A stretch of DNA of 19,034 nucleotides from Streptomyces bikiniensis (GCA_000716465.1 JNWL01000073.1:1-19034), one strand, 5' to 3'; counted from the first letter of the stretch, positions 1 through 7,404 are shown. A program made the numbers and translations. The notes: generated by a model not told the origin, from the letters alone.

Positions 1-205
1 GGCCCCACCCCACGGCCGGTCCGCCCCACGGCCGGCCCCACCCCACGGCCGGTCCGCCCCACGGCCGGTCCGCCCCACGACCGGCCCCACCCCACGGCCG
101 GTCCGCCCCACGGCCGGCCCCACCCCACGGCCGGTCCGCCCCACGGCCGGTCCGCCCTACGACCGGCCCCACCCCACGGCCGGTCCGCCCCACGGCCGGT
201 CCGCC
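1..205. repeat. GC-rich compound tandem repeat array upstream of pstS
   Basis: The array is built from two related modules: A (17 bp, GGCCCCACCCCACGGCC) and B (16 bp, GGTCCGCCCCACGGCC). The order is A-B, A-B-B', A-B, A-B-B', A-B and a truncated B. This makes an 82-bp higher-order unit starting at 1, 83 and 165. The B' copies end in CGACC instead of CGGCC, and the second B' also carries CTACG. The window begins inside the array, so its left end is unknown. There are no unique spacers, and no convincing coding frame with a start crosses it. Its function is unknown; replication slippage would explain its growth. Confidence 0.9.
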
Positions 206-374
206 GCCGTCGGCGAGCACCGTCCACGGGAGGGCCCGCGCCTCCGCCCTCCTGCCTTCGCGGGCGGTGCGGGTGGGGGAACGCCCCGGCCGGAGGCCGG
301 AAACGAGCCGACCGCGGTCACCCCACCCCCCACCGCCGCCCGCCCAAGGGCCCCGCACCGGGGCTTACGGCACG
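206..374. other. Non-coding spacer between repeat array and PHO box
   Basis: Part of a roughly 540-bp stretch without a credible gene ahead of pstS. I see only GC-rich sequence. A 74-codon open frame beginning at 267 has a Pro/Arg-rich product, no ribosome-binding site and runs through the PHO box, so I do not call it a gene. The stretch may hold the 3' flank of a gene left of the window. Confidence 0.5.
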
Positions 375-418
375 GTTCACTTCCCGTTCACCCTCCCCCG
401 TCGACGGCTTCACCTGTT
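375..418 (+). promoter_or_regulatory. PHO box (PhoP operator) of pstS
   Basis: Two adjacent 11-nt direct-repeat units, GTTCACTTCCC (375-385) and GTTCACCCTCC (386-396), match the GTTCACC-type unit known for Streptomyces PhoP binding. They are followed in exact 11-nt register by a degenerate unit (397-407) and a further unit CTTCACCTGTT (408-418). The position upstream of pstS, the best known PhoP target in this genus, supports the call. PhoP phosphorylated by PhoR under phosphate limitation would be expected to bind here and activate transcription. Confidence 0.85.
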
Positions 419-429
419 CTGCCTAATTT
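401..429 (+). promoter_or_regulatory. Putative pstS promoter (-35/-10)
   Basis: TCGACG (401-406) and TAATTT (424-429) are separated by 17 bp and fit a housekeeping-type promoter with an imperfect -35. The -35 lies inside the degenerate third PHO-box unit, the usual layout for PhoP-activated promoters. This would give a 5' leader of about 110 nt before the GTG start of pstS. The start of transcription is inferred. Confidence 0.5.
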
Positions 430-546
430 CGGCCTTACGAGGTGCTCGGAGCACAGGGAAGCACCCGCCAAACCGACACACGCCGCCGTAGAACGTTCAG
501 GACACTCGGTCCGCGACAAGGCGGCTTCTGGAAGGAACACCCGAAA

Positions 547-1689
547 GTGAAGCTTTCGCGCAAGAACGGGCTTCGCGCCTCCGCGATCGGTGCCCTCGTC
601 GTCTCCGGCGCCCTGGTCCTCTCGGCGTGTGGTTCGGACGACAACTCGGCGGCCCCGGACAAGAAGGACGGCGGCAGCGCCTCGGCCGCCGCCTCCGACA
701 TCGCCTGCGAGGGCGCCAAGGGTCAGCTCCTCGCCGCCGGCTCCAGCGCGCAGAAGAACGCGATGGACCTGTGGGTCAAGAACTTCCAGGCCGCCTGCTC
801 CGGCGTCGAGATCAACTACCAGGCCATCGGTTCCGGCGGCGGCATCACCAAGTTCAACCAGGGCCAGGTCGCCTTCGCGGGCTCCGACTCCGCCCTGAAG
901 GAGGAAGAGGTCGCCGAGTCGCAGAAGATCTGCAAGGGCGGCAAGGGCGTCAACCTGCCCATGGTCGGCGGCCCCGTCGCCATCGGCTACAAGCTGGAGG
1001 GCGTGGACAACCTGGTCCTGGACGCCCCCACCCTCGCCAAGATCTTCGACAACAAGATCACCAAGTGGAACGACCCGGCGATCACCAAGCTGAACCCGGG
1101 CGCCAAACTCCCCGACTCCACCATCCAGGCCTTCCACCGCTCCGACGAGTCGGGCACCACCCAGAACCTGGGCAAGTACCTCTCCGAGGCCGCCCCGGCC
1201 GACTGGAAGCACGACCCGAAGTCGAAGTCGTGGCCCGCCCAGGGCGGCCAGGCCGCCAACGGCTCCTCCGGCGTCGCCACCGCGGTCAAGGACGCCGAGG
1301 GCTCCATCGGCTACTTCGAGCTCTCGTACGCCACCGCGAACAAGATCTCCACGGTCAGCATCAACACCGGCGCCGCCGCCCCGGTCGCCGCCACCTCGGA
1401 GAACGCCTCCAAGGCCATCGCCGCCGCCAAGGTCAAGGGCACCGGCAGCGACCTGGCCCTCTCCCTCGACTACGCCACCAAGGCCGAGGGCGCCTACCCG
1501 ATCGTCCTCGTCACGTACGAGATCGCCTGCGACAAGGGCAACAAGGCGGAGACCCTGCCGACCCTGAAGGCCTTCCTCAACTACACCGTGAGCGAGGAGG
1601 GCCAGAAGGTCCTCGCCGACGCCGGCTACGCCCCGCTCCCGGCCGAGATCGCCGCCAAGGTCCGCACGATCGTCCCCACCCTGTCCTGA
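547..1689 (+). CDS. pstS: Phosphate ABC transporter substrate-binding lipoprotein PstS
   Basis: This 380-aa lipoprotein captures inorganic phosphate outside the membrane and hands it to the PstC-PstA channel. A signal peptide with basic N-terminus and hydrophobic core ends in the lipobox L25-S-A-C28. Phosphate-contact segments typical of the family are visible: GSSA near 65, FAGSDSAL near 110-117, and RSDESGTT near 198-205. I chose the GTG at 547 because GGAAGGA lies about 10 nt upstream and the signal peptide starts there. An in-frame ATG at 442 would add 35 residues ahead of the signal peptide and has no good ribosome-binding site. It is first in the pstSCAB operon under a PHO box and is separated from pstC by a strong hairpin, which fits the usual excess of binding protein. 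Family assignment is near certain. Confidence 0.97.
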   Translation: MKLSRKNGLRASAIGALVVSGALVLSACGSDDNSAAPDKKDGGSASAAASDIACEGAKGQLLAAGSSAQKNAMDLWVKNFQAACSGVEINYQAIGSGGGITKFNQGQVAFAGSDSALKEEEVAESQKICKGGKGVNLPMVGGPVAIGYKLEGVDNLVLDAPTLAKIFDNKITKWNDPAITKLNPGAKLPDSTIQAFHRSDESGTTQNLGKYLSEAAPADWKHDPKSKSWPAQGGQAANGSSGVATAVKDAEGSIGYFELSYATANKISTVSINTGAAAPVAATSENASKAIAAAKVKGTGSDLALSLDYATKAEGAYPIVLVTYEIACDKGNKAETLPTLKAFLNYTVSEEGQKVLADAGYAPLPAEIAAKVRTIVPTLS

Positions 1690-1696
1690 CCCCCGG

Positions 1697-1738
1697 CCGG
1701 GGGCGGCCCCCCACCTCCCGTGGAGGAGCCGCCCCCGG
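1697..1738 (+). terminator. Intercistronic hairpin between pstS and pstC
   Basis: A perfect 11-bp stem, CCGGGGGCGGC (1697-1707) with GCCGCCCCCGG (1728-1738), encloses a second small stem, CCTCC (1714-1718) with GGAGG (1722-1726). No U-tract follows. It starts 8 bases after the pstS stop codon. It probably acts as an attenuator or as a 3'-end stabiliser, leaving more pstS message than pstCAB message. Which of the two is not decidable from sequence. Confidence 0.75.
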
Positions 1739-1801
1739 CATCCGGTGCACCGCCGCCAGGAGCCGTACGACCCGTACCGGCCCCGCAGACCGGAGAAGCA
1801 G

Positions 1802-2776
1802 ATGGCCACCACCACACCAGAGCTCAAGAGGAGCCGGAGCGCCAAGAGCGCCACCCGCCCCGGAGACCGCATCTTCAGCGGCCTCTCCCGGGGCTCCGGC
1901 ATCACCCTCCTCGTCATCATGGCCGCGATCGCGGTCTTCCTCAGCTACCGCACCGTCATCGCCATCTCGAAGGACAGCACCAACTTCTTCACCACCTTCG
2001 AGTGGAACCCGGCCGGCGACCCCCCGGTCTTCGGCATCGCCGTCCTCGCCTTCGGCACCGTCGTCTCCTCGATCGTCGCGATGGTCATCGCCGTGCCGGT
2101 CGCCATCGGCATCGCGCTCTTCATCTCGCACTACGCCCCGCGCAGGCTCGCCAAGCCCCTCGCGTACGTGGTCGACCTGCTCGCCGCCGTGCCCAGCATC
2201 ATCTACGGCCTCTGGGGCGCGATCTTCCTCGTCCCCTACCTGGCCGGCCTCAACGAGTGGCTCGACCAGTACCTCGGCTGGACGTACGTCTTCGACAAGG
2301 CCAACGAAGGCCCCGCCCGCAGCCTCTTCACCGTGGGCATCCTCCTGGCGATCATGATCCTCCCGATCATCACCAACGTGACCCGCGAGGTCTTCCTCCA
2401 GGTCCCGAAGATGCACGAGGAGGCCGCCCTCGCCCTCGGCGCCACGCGCTGGGAGGTCATCCGCATGTCGGTGCTGCCCTTCGGCCGCTCCGGCATCATC
2501 TCCGCCTCCATGCTGGGCCTCGGCCGCGCGCTCGGCGAGACCATGGCCGTCGCCGTGGTCCTCTCCCCCAGCTTCCTCATCTCGGGCCACCTGCTCGACC
2601 CGGGCGGCGGCACCTTCGCCCAGAACATCGCCGCCAAGTTCAACGAGGCCAACGAGTACGGCCGGGACGCCCTCATCGCGTCCGGTCTCGTCCTCTTCGC
2701 CATCACCCTGCTCGTCAACGGCGCGGCCCGCTGGATCATCGGCCGCCGCAAGGAGTACTCGGGGGCAGCGGCATGA
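1802..2776 (+). CDS. pstC: Phosphate ABC transporter permease PstC
   Basis: One of the two membrane subunits forming the phosphate channel. The 324-aa product has about six hydrophobic helices, the first near residues 33-50. A binding-protein-dependent permease EAA loop at 206-226 (EEAALALGATRW...LP) is where the PstB ATPase docks. The ATG at 1802 follows GGAG (1792-1795) with 6-nt spacing; an upstream in-frame ATG at 1745 would add an Arg/Pro-rich stretch and lies close to the pstS-pstC hairpin, so it is less likely. Its stop overlaps the pstA start in an ATGA, consistent with translational coupling. Length and motifs fit the PstC family. Confidence 0.95.
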   Translation: MATTTPELKRSRSAKSATRPGDRIFSGLSRGSGITLLVIMAAIAVFLSYRTVIAISKDSTNFFTTFEWNPAGDPPVFGIAVLAFGTVVSSIVAMVIAVPVAIGIALFISHYAPRRLAKPLAYVVDLLAAVPSIIYGLWGAIFLVPYLAGLNEWLDQYLGWTYVFDKANEGPARSLFTVGILLAIMILPIITNVTREVFLQVPKMHEEAALALGATRWEVIRMSVLPFGRSGIISASMLGLGRALGETMAVAVVLSPSFLISGHLLDPGGGTFAQNIAAKFNEANEYGRDALIASGLVLFAITLLVNGAARWIIGRRKEYSGAAA

Positions 2777-3846
2777 GCCACGCCATTCAGGACCGTCCGC
2801 TCTCGGTGGCCCCGCGCCGCGGGACCCTCTCCCACGCCCGCCTCCCCCGCTGGACCCCGGCCGCCGTCGCCGCCGGCTCGGTCCTCGCGGGCGTCGGCAC
2901 CGGCCTCGCCGCCGGCTGGCACAGCAAGGTCCAGTGGGGCCTGATCTCGGCCCTGCTCTTCGTCCTCGTCACGTACGCCCTGACCACCAAGGTCGAGGGC
3001 AGCCGGCAGGCCAAGGACCGCGTCGCCACCAGCCTCGTCTGGGTCTGCTTCGTCCTCGCCGTCGTCCCGCTGCTCTCCCTCGCCTGGGTCACGGTCAGCA
3101 AGGGCCTCGCCGTCCTCGACGGCTACTTCCTGACCCACTCGATGAACGGCGTCCTCGACGCCGAGGCCGGCGGCGGCATCTACCACGCGCTGCTCGGCAC
3201 CGTCGAGCAGGTCGGCATCGCGACCCTGATCGCCGCCCCGATCGGCCTGCTGACCGCGGTCTACCTCGTGGAGTACGGCGGCGGGAAGCTCGCCCAGGCC
3301 GTCACCTTCTTCGTGGACGTCATGACGGGCATCCCGTCCATCGTCGCCGGCCTCTTCGTCCTCACCACCTGGAACCTGACCCTGGGATTCGGCCCCTCCG
3401 GTTTCGCCGGCGCGATGGCCCTCGCCATCCTGATGATGCCGGTCGTGGTCCGCTCCACCGAGGAGATGCTCAAGCTCGTCCCGAACGAGCTCCGCGAGGC
3501 CTCCCTCGCCCTCGGCATCCCCAAGTGGCGCACCATCCTGAAGGTGGTCCTGCCCACCGCGATCGGCGGCATCACCACGGGCGTCATGCTCGCGGTCGCC
3601 CGCATCACCGGCGAGACGGCCCCCGTCCTGCTCCTCGTGTTCGGTACGAAGCTCATCAACCCGAACCCCTTCGAAGGCGCCCAGTCCTCCCTGCCGCTCT
3701 ACGTGTACGAGCAGTACGCGGTCGGCACCGACGCCGCCGTGGCCCGCGCCTGGGCCGCCGCGCTCGTCCTGATCGCCTTCGTCATGATCCTCAACCTGGT
3801 GGCCCGCGGCATCGCCCGCTGGAAGGCCCCGAAGACCGGCCGCTGA
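2773..3846 (+). CDS. pstA: Phosphate ABC transporter permease PstA
   Basis: Second channel subunit of the phosphate importer, 357 aa. The EAA loop is at 241-261 (REASLALGIPKW...LP). The protein is longer at the N-terminus than E. coli PstA (about 296 aa): residues 28-48 and 54-70 are two extra hydrophobic segments ahead of the conserved core, suggesting eight membrane helices instead of six. I recall this as common in actinobacterial PstA. The start overlaps the pstC stop by 4 bp (ATGA), so it depends on translation of pstC. It is followed after 26 bases by pstB. There is no sign of damage. Confidence 0.95.
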   Translation: MSHAIQDRPLSVAPRRGTLSHARLPRWTPAAVAAGSVLAGVGTGLAAGWHSKVQWGLISALLFVLVTYALTTKVEGSRQAKDRVATSLVWVCFVLAVVPLLSLAWVTVSKGLAVLDGYFLTHSMNGVLDAEAGGGIYHALLGTVEQVGIATLIAAPIGLLTAVYLVEYGGGKLAQAVTFFVDVMTGIPSIVAGLFVLTTWNLTLGFGPSGFAGAMALAILMMPVVVRSTEEMLKLVPNELREASLALGIPKWRTILKVVLPTAIGGITTGVMLAVARITGETAPVLLLVFGTKLINPNPFEGAQSSLPLYVYEQYAVGTDAAVARAWAAALVLIAFVMILNLVARGIARWKAPKTGR

Positions 3847-3872
3847 CGCGGTCATCCTGGAAGTGAACTGAT

Positions 3873-4649
3873 ATGGCCAAGCGAATCGACGTCAGCGGCC
3901 TCTCCGCCTACTACGGCGCCCACAAGGCGATCGACGACATCTCGATGACCGTCGAGCCCCGCTCCGTGACGGCCTTCATCGGCCCCTCCGGCTGCGGCAA
4001 GTCCACCTTCCTGCGCACCCTGAACCGCATGCACGAGGTCACCCCCGGCGGCCGCGTCGAGGGCAAGGTGATGCTGGACGACGAGAACCTGTACGGCACG
4101 AACGTCGACCCGGTCGCCGTGCGCCGCACGGTCGGCATGGTCTTCCAGCGCCCGAACCCCTTCCCCACCATGTCGATCTTCGACAACGTGGCGGCGGGCC
4201 TGCGGCTCAACGGCAACTACAAGAAGTCGCAGCTCAACGACATCGTCGAGAAGTCCCTCAAGGGCGCCAACCTCTGGAACGAGGTCAAGGACCGCCTCAA
4301 CAAGCCGGGCTCCGGCCTCTCCGGCGGCCAGCAGCAGCGCCTGTGCATCGCCCGCGCCATCGCGGTCGAGCCCGACGTCCTGCTGATGGACGAGCCCTGC
4401 TCGGCCCTCGACCCGATCTCGACCCTCGCCATCGAGGACCTGATCGGGGAGCTGAAGGAGCGCTTCACGATCGTCATCGTGACGCACAACATGCAGCAGG
4501 CCGCCCGCGTCTCCGACCGCACCGCCTTCTTCAACCTGGCGGCCGTCGGCCAGCCCGGCAAGCTGATCGAGCTGGACGACACGGAGCGCATCTTCTCCAA
4601 CCCGAGCGTCCAGGCGACCGAGGACTACATCTCCGGCCGCTTCGGATAA
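3873..4649 (+). CDS. pstB: Phosphate ABC transporter ATP-binding protein PstB
   Basis: Cytoplasmic ATPase that powers phosphate import, 258 aa, the usual length. All ABC motifs are present: Walker A GPSGCGKS at 37-44, Q-loop glutamine 92 in VFQRPNPFP, signature LSGGQ at 149-153, Walker B VLLMDEP at 169-175, D-loop SALD at 177-180, and switch histidine 205 in VTHNMQQA. A ribosome-binding site GGAAGTGA lies at 3859-3866. It is the last gene of pstSCAB and is followed by a rho-independent terminator. No phoU gene follows, unlike in enterobacteria; the DUF47 gene in the facing operon may fill part of that role. Confidence 0.97.
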   Translation: MAKRIDVSGLSAYYGAHKAIDDISMTVEPRSVTAFIGPSGCGKSTFLRTLNRMHEVTPGGRVEGKVMLDDENLYGTNVDPVAVRRTVGMVFQRPNPFPTMSIFDNVAAGLRLNGNYKKSQLNDIVEKSLKGANLWNEVKDRLNKPGSGLSGGQQQRLCIARAIAVEPDVLLMDEPCSALDPISTLAIEDLIGELKERFTIVIVTHNMQQAARVSDRTAFFNLAAVGQPGKLIELDDTERIFSNPSVQATEDYISGRFG

Positions 4650-4692
4650 GGCCGTCCTGCGGTGCTGCATGGCGGTGCCACCGCACGACGAA

Positions 4693-4732
4693 GGGCCCGG
4701 CTCCCCCGCGAGGGGAACCGGGCCCGTTTCCG
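4693..4732 (+). terminator. Rho-independent terminator of pstSCAB
   Basis: Stem GGGCCCGG (4693-4700) pairs with CCGGGCCC (4718-4725). After one C-A mismatch the stem continues TCCCC (4702-4706) with GGGGA (4712-4716) around a 5-nt loop, and GTTTCCG follows. It sits 43 nt after the pstB stop between convergent operons, so it may also stop the opposite operon. Confidence 0.85.
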
Positions 4733-4742
4733 TACGGAAGCA

Positions 4743-5065
4743 CTACCCGAAGCAGAGCCGCACCACGTGGAAGCTCAGCGCGGCGACCAGCGCCGCCGCC
4801 GGCACCGTGATACCGCATCCCCCGGGGGACGACCCCCGGACCCCCGGCAGTACCGGGGTGTGCCGCCCGTCAGCCGAAACAGAGCCGCACCACGTAGAAG
4901 CTCAGCGCGGCGACCAGCGCCGCCGCCGGCATCGTGATACCGCATCCCCCGGGAGACGACCCCCGGACCCCCGGCAGTACCGGGGTGTACCGCCCGTCAG
5001 CCGAAACAGAGCCGCACCACGTAGAAGCTCAGCGCGGCGACCAGCGCCGCCGCCGGCATCGTGAT
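4743..5065 (-). repeat. Tandem triplication of the pit gene 3' end, 127-bp period
   Basis: A 69-bp segment coding the last 22 residues and stop of the Pit permease occurs at 4997-5065 (the intact gene), 4870-4938 and 4743-4811. The 58-bp spacers 4812-4869 and 4939-4996 are nearly identical and differ at only about two bases. Copy 2 is identical to the gene in its coding part. Copy 1 carries an M-to-V and a Y-to-H change, two silent changes, and ends in TAG instead of TGA. The copies have no start codon or upstream coding sequence. Together with the pstB terminator they account for the gene-free 350 bp between pstB and pit. Confidence 0.92.
4969..4985 (-). terminator. Possible hairpin downstream of pit
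   Basis: CCCCGG (4969-4974), a 5-nt loop and CCGGGG (4980-4985) form a short GC stem 12 nt beyond the pit stop on the minus strand, without a U-tract. The same hairpin recurs 127 bp further, in the other spacer (4842-4858), because of the tandem duplication. It may be a weak terminator or mRNA-end stabiliser. Confidence 0.4.
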
Positions 5066-5995
5066 GAACCAGCCCAGGATGATGTTCTTGGCGACGCCCC
5101 ACCGGACCGCGTTGACGCGCTTCGTCGCGCCCACGCCCATGATCGCGGAGGTGATGACGTGCGTGGTCGAGATCGGCGCGTGGAACAGGAACGCCGAGCC
5201 GAACATGATCGACGCGCCCGTGGTCTCCGCCGCGAAGCCCTGCGGCGGGTCCAGCTCGATGATCTTGCGGCCGAGGGTCCGCATGATGCGCCAGCCGCCC
5301 GCGTACGTACCGAGCGACAGCATCACCGCGCAGGCGATCTTCACCCACACCGGGATGTCGTCACCGGCCTCCTGCACGTCCGCGATGACCAGGGCCATCA
5401 CCACGATGCCCATCGTCTTCTGGGCGTCCTGGAGGCCGTGCCCGAGGGCCATGCCGGCCGCCGACACCGTCTGCGCGATCCGGAAGCCGCGCTTCGCCTT
5501 GTGCGGGTTGGCCTTGCGGAAGATCCACATGATCGCGCACATCACCAGGTAACCGGCCACGAGGCCGACCACCGGGGAGACGAACATCGGGATGACGATC
5601 TTGTCGAGCACCCCGCCCCAGATCACCTCGGTGCCGCCGGCGAGCGCCGCGCCCACCATGCCGCCGAACAGGGCGTGCGAGGAGGAGGACGGCAGACCGA
5701 AGTACCAGGTGACCAGGTTCCAGATGATCGCGCCCACGAGCGCGGCGAAGAGGATGCCCATCCCCTTGTCGCCGGTGGGGGTCTCGATGAGCCCCTCACT
5801 GACGGTCTTGGCGACCCCCTGGCCCATGAAGGCGCCCGCGAGGTTCATCACCGCGGCCATCGCCAGGGCCGCCCGAGGCGTCAGGGCCCGGGTCGACACC
5901 GAGGTGGCGATGGCGTTGGCGGAGTCGTGGAATCCGTTGGTGTACGTGAAACCGAGCGCGACACCGATGGTCACGACCAGAGCGAAGGTGTCCAC
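4997..5995 (-). CDS. pit: PiT-family inorganic phosphate transporter
   Basis: Low-affinity, cation-coupled phosphate permease of the PHO4/PiT family, 332 aa and strongly hydrophobic. The two inverted half-signatures are visible: GFHDSANAIA near residues 21-30 and GHGLQDAQKTMG in the second half. SSSSHAL near 100-106 and the HAPISTTHV motif are also typical. It starts at GTG (5993-5995), 6 nt after the stop of the DUF47 gene, so the two are co-transcribed and probably translationally coupled. It corresponds by context to the gene I recall as pitH1 in S. coelicolor. I see no PHO box in front of the operon, which fits a constitutive system. The C-terminus is intact, but two partial copies of it lie downstream. 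Confidence 0.93.
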   Translation of the reverse strand: MDTFALVVTIGVALGFTYTNGFHDSANAIATSVSTRALTPRAALAMAAVMNLAGAFMGQGVAKTVSEGLIETPTGDKGMGILFAALVGAIIWNLVTWYFGLPSSSSHALFGGMVGAALAGGTEVIWGGVLDKIVIPMFVSPVVGLVAGYLVMCAIMWIFRKANPHKAKRGFRIAQTVSAAGMALGHGLQDAQKTMGIVVMALVIADVQEAGDDIPVWVKIACAVMLSLGTYAGGWRIMRTLGRKIIELDPPQGFAAETTGASIMFGSAFLFHAPISTTHVITSAIMGVGATKRVNAVRWGVAKNIILGWFITMPAAALVAALSFYVVRLCFG

Positions 5996-6001
5996 GAAGC
6001 C

Positions 6002-6622
6002 TCAGGACTCCTTGACCGCGATGGTCTCCACCGTGTTGGCCACGTGCTCGAACGCGTCGGCCGCCTCTTCGAGGACGTCCACGACCTGCTTGAGCTTCAG
6101 CACCTCGATGGCGTCGTACTTGCCGTTGAAGAGCTGGGCGAGCAGCTTGCGGTGGATCTGGTCGGCCTGGTTCTCCAGCCGGTTGACCTCGATCCAGTAC
6201 TCGGTGAGGTTGGACATCGTCCGCAGGTTCGGCATGGCCTCGGCGGTCAGCTCCGCCGCCCGGGCCAGGACCTCGATCTGCTGCTCGACGCCCTTGGGCA
6301 GCTCCTCGATGTTGTAGAGGACGACCAGGTCGACGGCCTCCTCCATGAAGTCCATGATGTCGTCGAGGGACGAGGCCAGGGAGTAGATGTCCTCGCGGTC
6401 GAACGGCGTGATGAAGGAGGAGTTCAGCTGGTGGAAGATCGCATGGGTGGCGTCGTCGCCGGCGTGCTCCGCTGCCCGCATCCGCTCCGCGATCTCGGCC
6501 CGGGCGGAAGGCTCCGCCCCGAGCAGTTCCATCAGGAGCTTCGAGCCCGTGACGATGTTGTCCGCGGACGCGGCGAACATGTCGTAGAAGCTCGTCTCCC
6601 TGGGGGTCAGACGAAATCGCAC
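6002..6622 (-). CDS. DUF47/PhoU-like phosphate transport regulator
   Basis: A 206-aa soluble helical protein of the DUF47 family (distant PhoU relatives), regularly encoded directly upstream of PiT permeases and thought to control them. Paired acidic metal-binding segments of the PhoU fold are visible: EHAGDDATH near 52-60, FDREDIYSLASSLDDIMD in the middle, and NRLENQADQIHR in the second half. The GTG start (6620-6622) has GAGGA about 6 nt upstream. The gene is first in the two-gene operon with pit, 6 nt apart. Function as a Pit regulator is inferred from family and context. Confidence 0.9.
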   Translation of the reverse strand: MRFRLTPRETSFYDMFAASADNIVTGSKLLMELLGAEPSARAEIAERMRAAEHAGDDATHAIFHQLNSSFITPFDREDIYSLASSLDDIMDFMEEAVDLVVLYNIEELPKGVEQQIEVLARAAELTAEAMPNLRTMSNLTEYWIEVNRLENQADQIHRKLLAQLFNGKYDAIEVLKLKQVVDVLEEAADAFEHVANTVETIAVKES

Positions 6623-6657
6623 GTGAGGTCCTCGGGGTGCTGGGTTGGGTCAGGCTG

Positions 6658-6687
6658 ATGCTAGGCGCATCATCCGGCCACGGCTAA
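6658..6687 (-). promoter_or_regulatory. Candidate promoter of DUF47-pit operon
   Basis: On the minus strand, TTAGCC (6687 to 6682) and TAGCAT (6663 to 6658) are separated by 18 bp. The -10 fits TAnnnT; the -35 is poor. It lies 36-65 nt upstream of the GTG start, in the divergent spacer with csoR. Weak evidence. Confidence 0.35.
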
Positions 6688-6765
6688 CCGGCGTCCTCTC
6701 AGTGTCGCCCATCAGGCACAGTGATCTGCACGGGCCCCCGCCCGGTTCGGCGGGGATCGGTACCA

Positions 6766-6784
6766 TATACCCACGAGGGGTATA
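6766..6784. promoter_or_regulatory. CsoR-type operator dyad
   Basis: TATACCC (6766-6772) and GGGTATA (6778-6784) form a perfect inverted repeat around a 5-bp centre. The pattern, A/T-rich ends with a GC-rich inside, matches known CsoR operators such as TACCC...GGGTA. It lies 30 bp ahead of the csoR start, so it probably mediates copper-relieved autorepression. Confidence 0.75.
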
Positions 6785-6814
6785 CACCCCCTTTCTGGAC
6801 AACGGGAGGACGCG

Positions 6815-7189
6815 ATGACGACCACCGAGACGGACCAGGTCACCCCCGAGCCCGTCGAGGCCGTCGGGCCCGTCGAGACCACCGGAGCGGCCGGCCACGA
6901 GCAGGGCGTGCACGGCTACCACAAGCAGAAGGACGAGCACCTCAAGCGCCTCCGCCGGATCGAGGGCCAGATCCGCGGCCTCCAGCGGATGGTCGACGAG
7001 GACGTCTACTGCATCGACATACTCACGCAGGTCTCCGCCTCCACGAAGGCGCTCCAGTCCTTCGCCCTCCAGCTCCTGGAGGAGCACCTGCGGCACTGCG
7101 TCGCGGACGCGGCGGCCAAGGGCGGCGACGACGTCGACGCCAAGGTCGAGGAGGCCACGAAGGCCATCGCCCGCATGATGCGCACCTGA
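6815..7189 (+). CDS. csoR: CsoR-family copper-sensing repressor
   Basis: A 124-aa all-helical DNA-binding repressor of the CsoR/RcnR family. The Cu(I) ligand set of M. tuberculosis CsoR is conserved with the same spacing: C66, H91 and C95 (36, 61 and 65 in Mtb), plus the second-shell Y65. An acidic residue near 112-113 could serve as the outer glutamate. RLRRIEGQIRGLQRMV at 45-60 is the typical first helix. About 38 residues at the N-terminus are Glu/Val-rich, poorly conserved and probably disordered. The start ATG follows GGGAGGA (6804-6810). No copper ATPase or chaperone gene is adjacent, so its targets beyond its own promoter must lie elsewhere. Confidence 0.9.
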   Translation: MTTTETDQVTPEPVEAVGPVETTGAAGHEQGVHGYHKQKDEHLKRLRRIEGQIRGLQRMVDEDVYCIDILTQVSASTKALQSFALQLLEEHLRHCVADAAAKGGDDVDAKVEEATKAIARMMRT

Positions 7190-7218
7190 TCACGCGCGCC
7201 TCCCGGCCCCCCGTGCGC

Positions 7219-7404
7219 TCAGCGGCCCCGTACGGCCCGCTCCGCCGCCACCCGCAGCACCTCGTCTATCCGGTCGGCGCTCAGCCGCTCCCCGTCGGCG
7301 GCGGAGGCGGCGATGATCAGCTCGCCGCACAGCTCTATCTCGGCGAGGGCGACGCGCTCCTGCTCTGCGGGCACGGTCGCGGTACCGGGCGGGGCCACGC
7401 GCAT
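7219..7404 (-). CDS. Conserved hypothetical protein, 61 aa
   Basis: A small acidic helical protein with no domain I can name. The sequence alternates ELCGELIIAAS with SADRIDEVLRVA, suggesting two amphipathic helices. I chose the ATG at 7402-7404 because AGGAAGAGG lies just upstream; a longer reading from 7479 adds 25 residues that look unlike coding sequence. I recall similar 60-70-aa proteins in other Streptomyces at this position. It is convergent with csoR, 29 bp away. It lies in the same direction as the lipoprotein gene upstream, and a common transcript is possible. Function unknown. Confidence 0.65.
   Translation of the reverse strand: MRVAPPGTATVPAEQERVALAEIELCGELIIAASAADGERLSADRIDEVLRVAAERAVRGR

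Noticed and set aside
1..205. CRISPR array
   Set aside because: Modules are contiguous with no unique spacers and no cas genes nearby.
442..546. Longer pstS from the ATG at 442
   Set aside because: Adds 35 residues ahead of a clear signal peptide and lacks a ribosome-binding site; GTG 547 has one.
388..1920. Long minus-strand open frame opposite pstS
   Set aside because: Gly/Val/Asp-rich shadow of pstS caused by GC-rich third positions; pstS has clear family motifs on the other strand.
4662..5064. Plus-strand frames with repeated Pro/Arg-rich peptide
   Set aside because: They arise from reading the tandem pit 3'-end copies antisense; no start signal or family resemblance.
6623..6814. PHO box controlling the DUF47-pit operon
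   Set aside because: No GTTCAC-type 11-nt repeats are visible in either orientation in this spacer.
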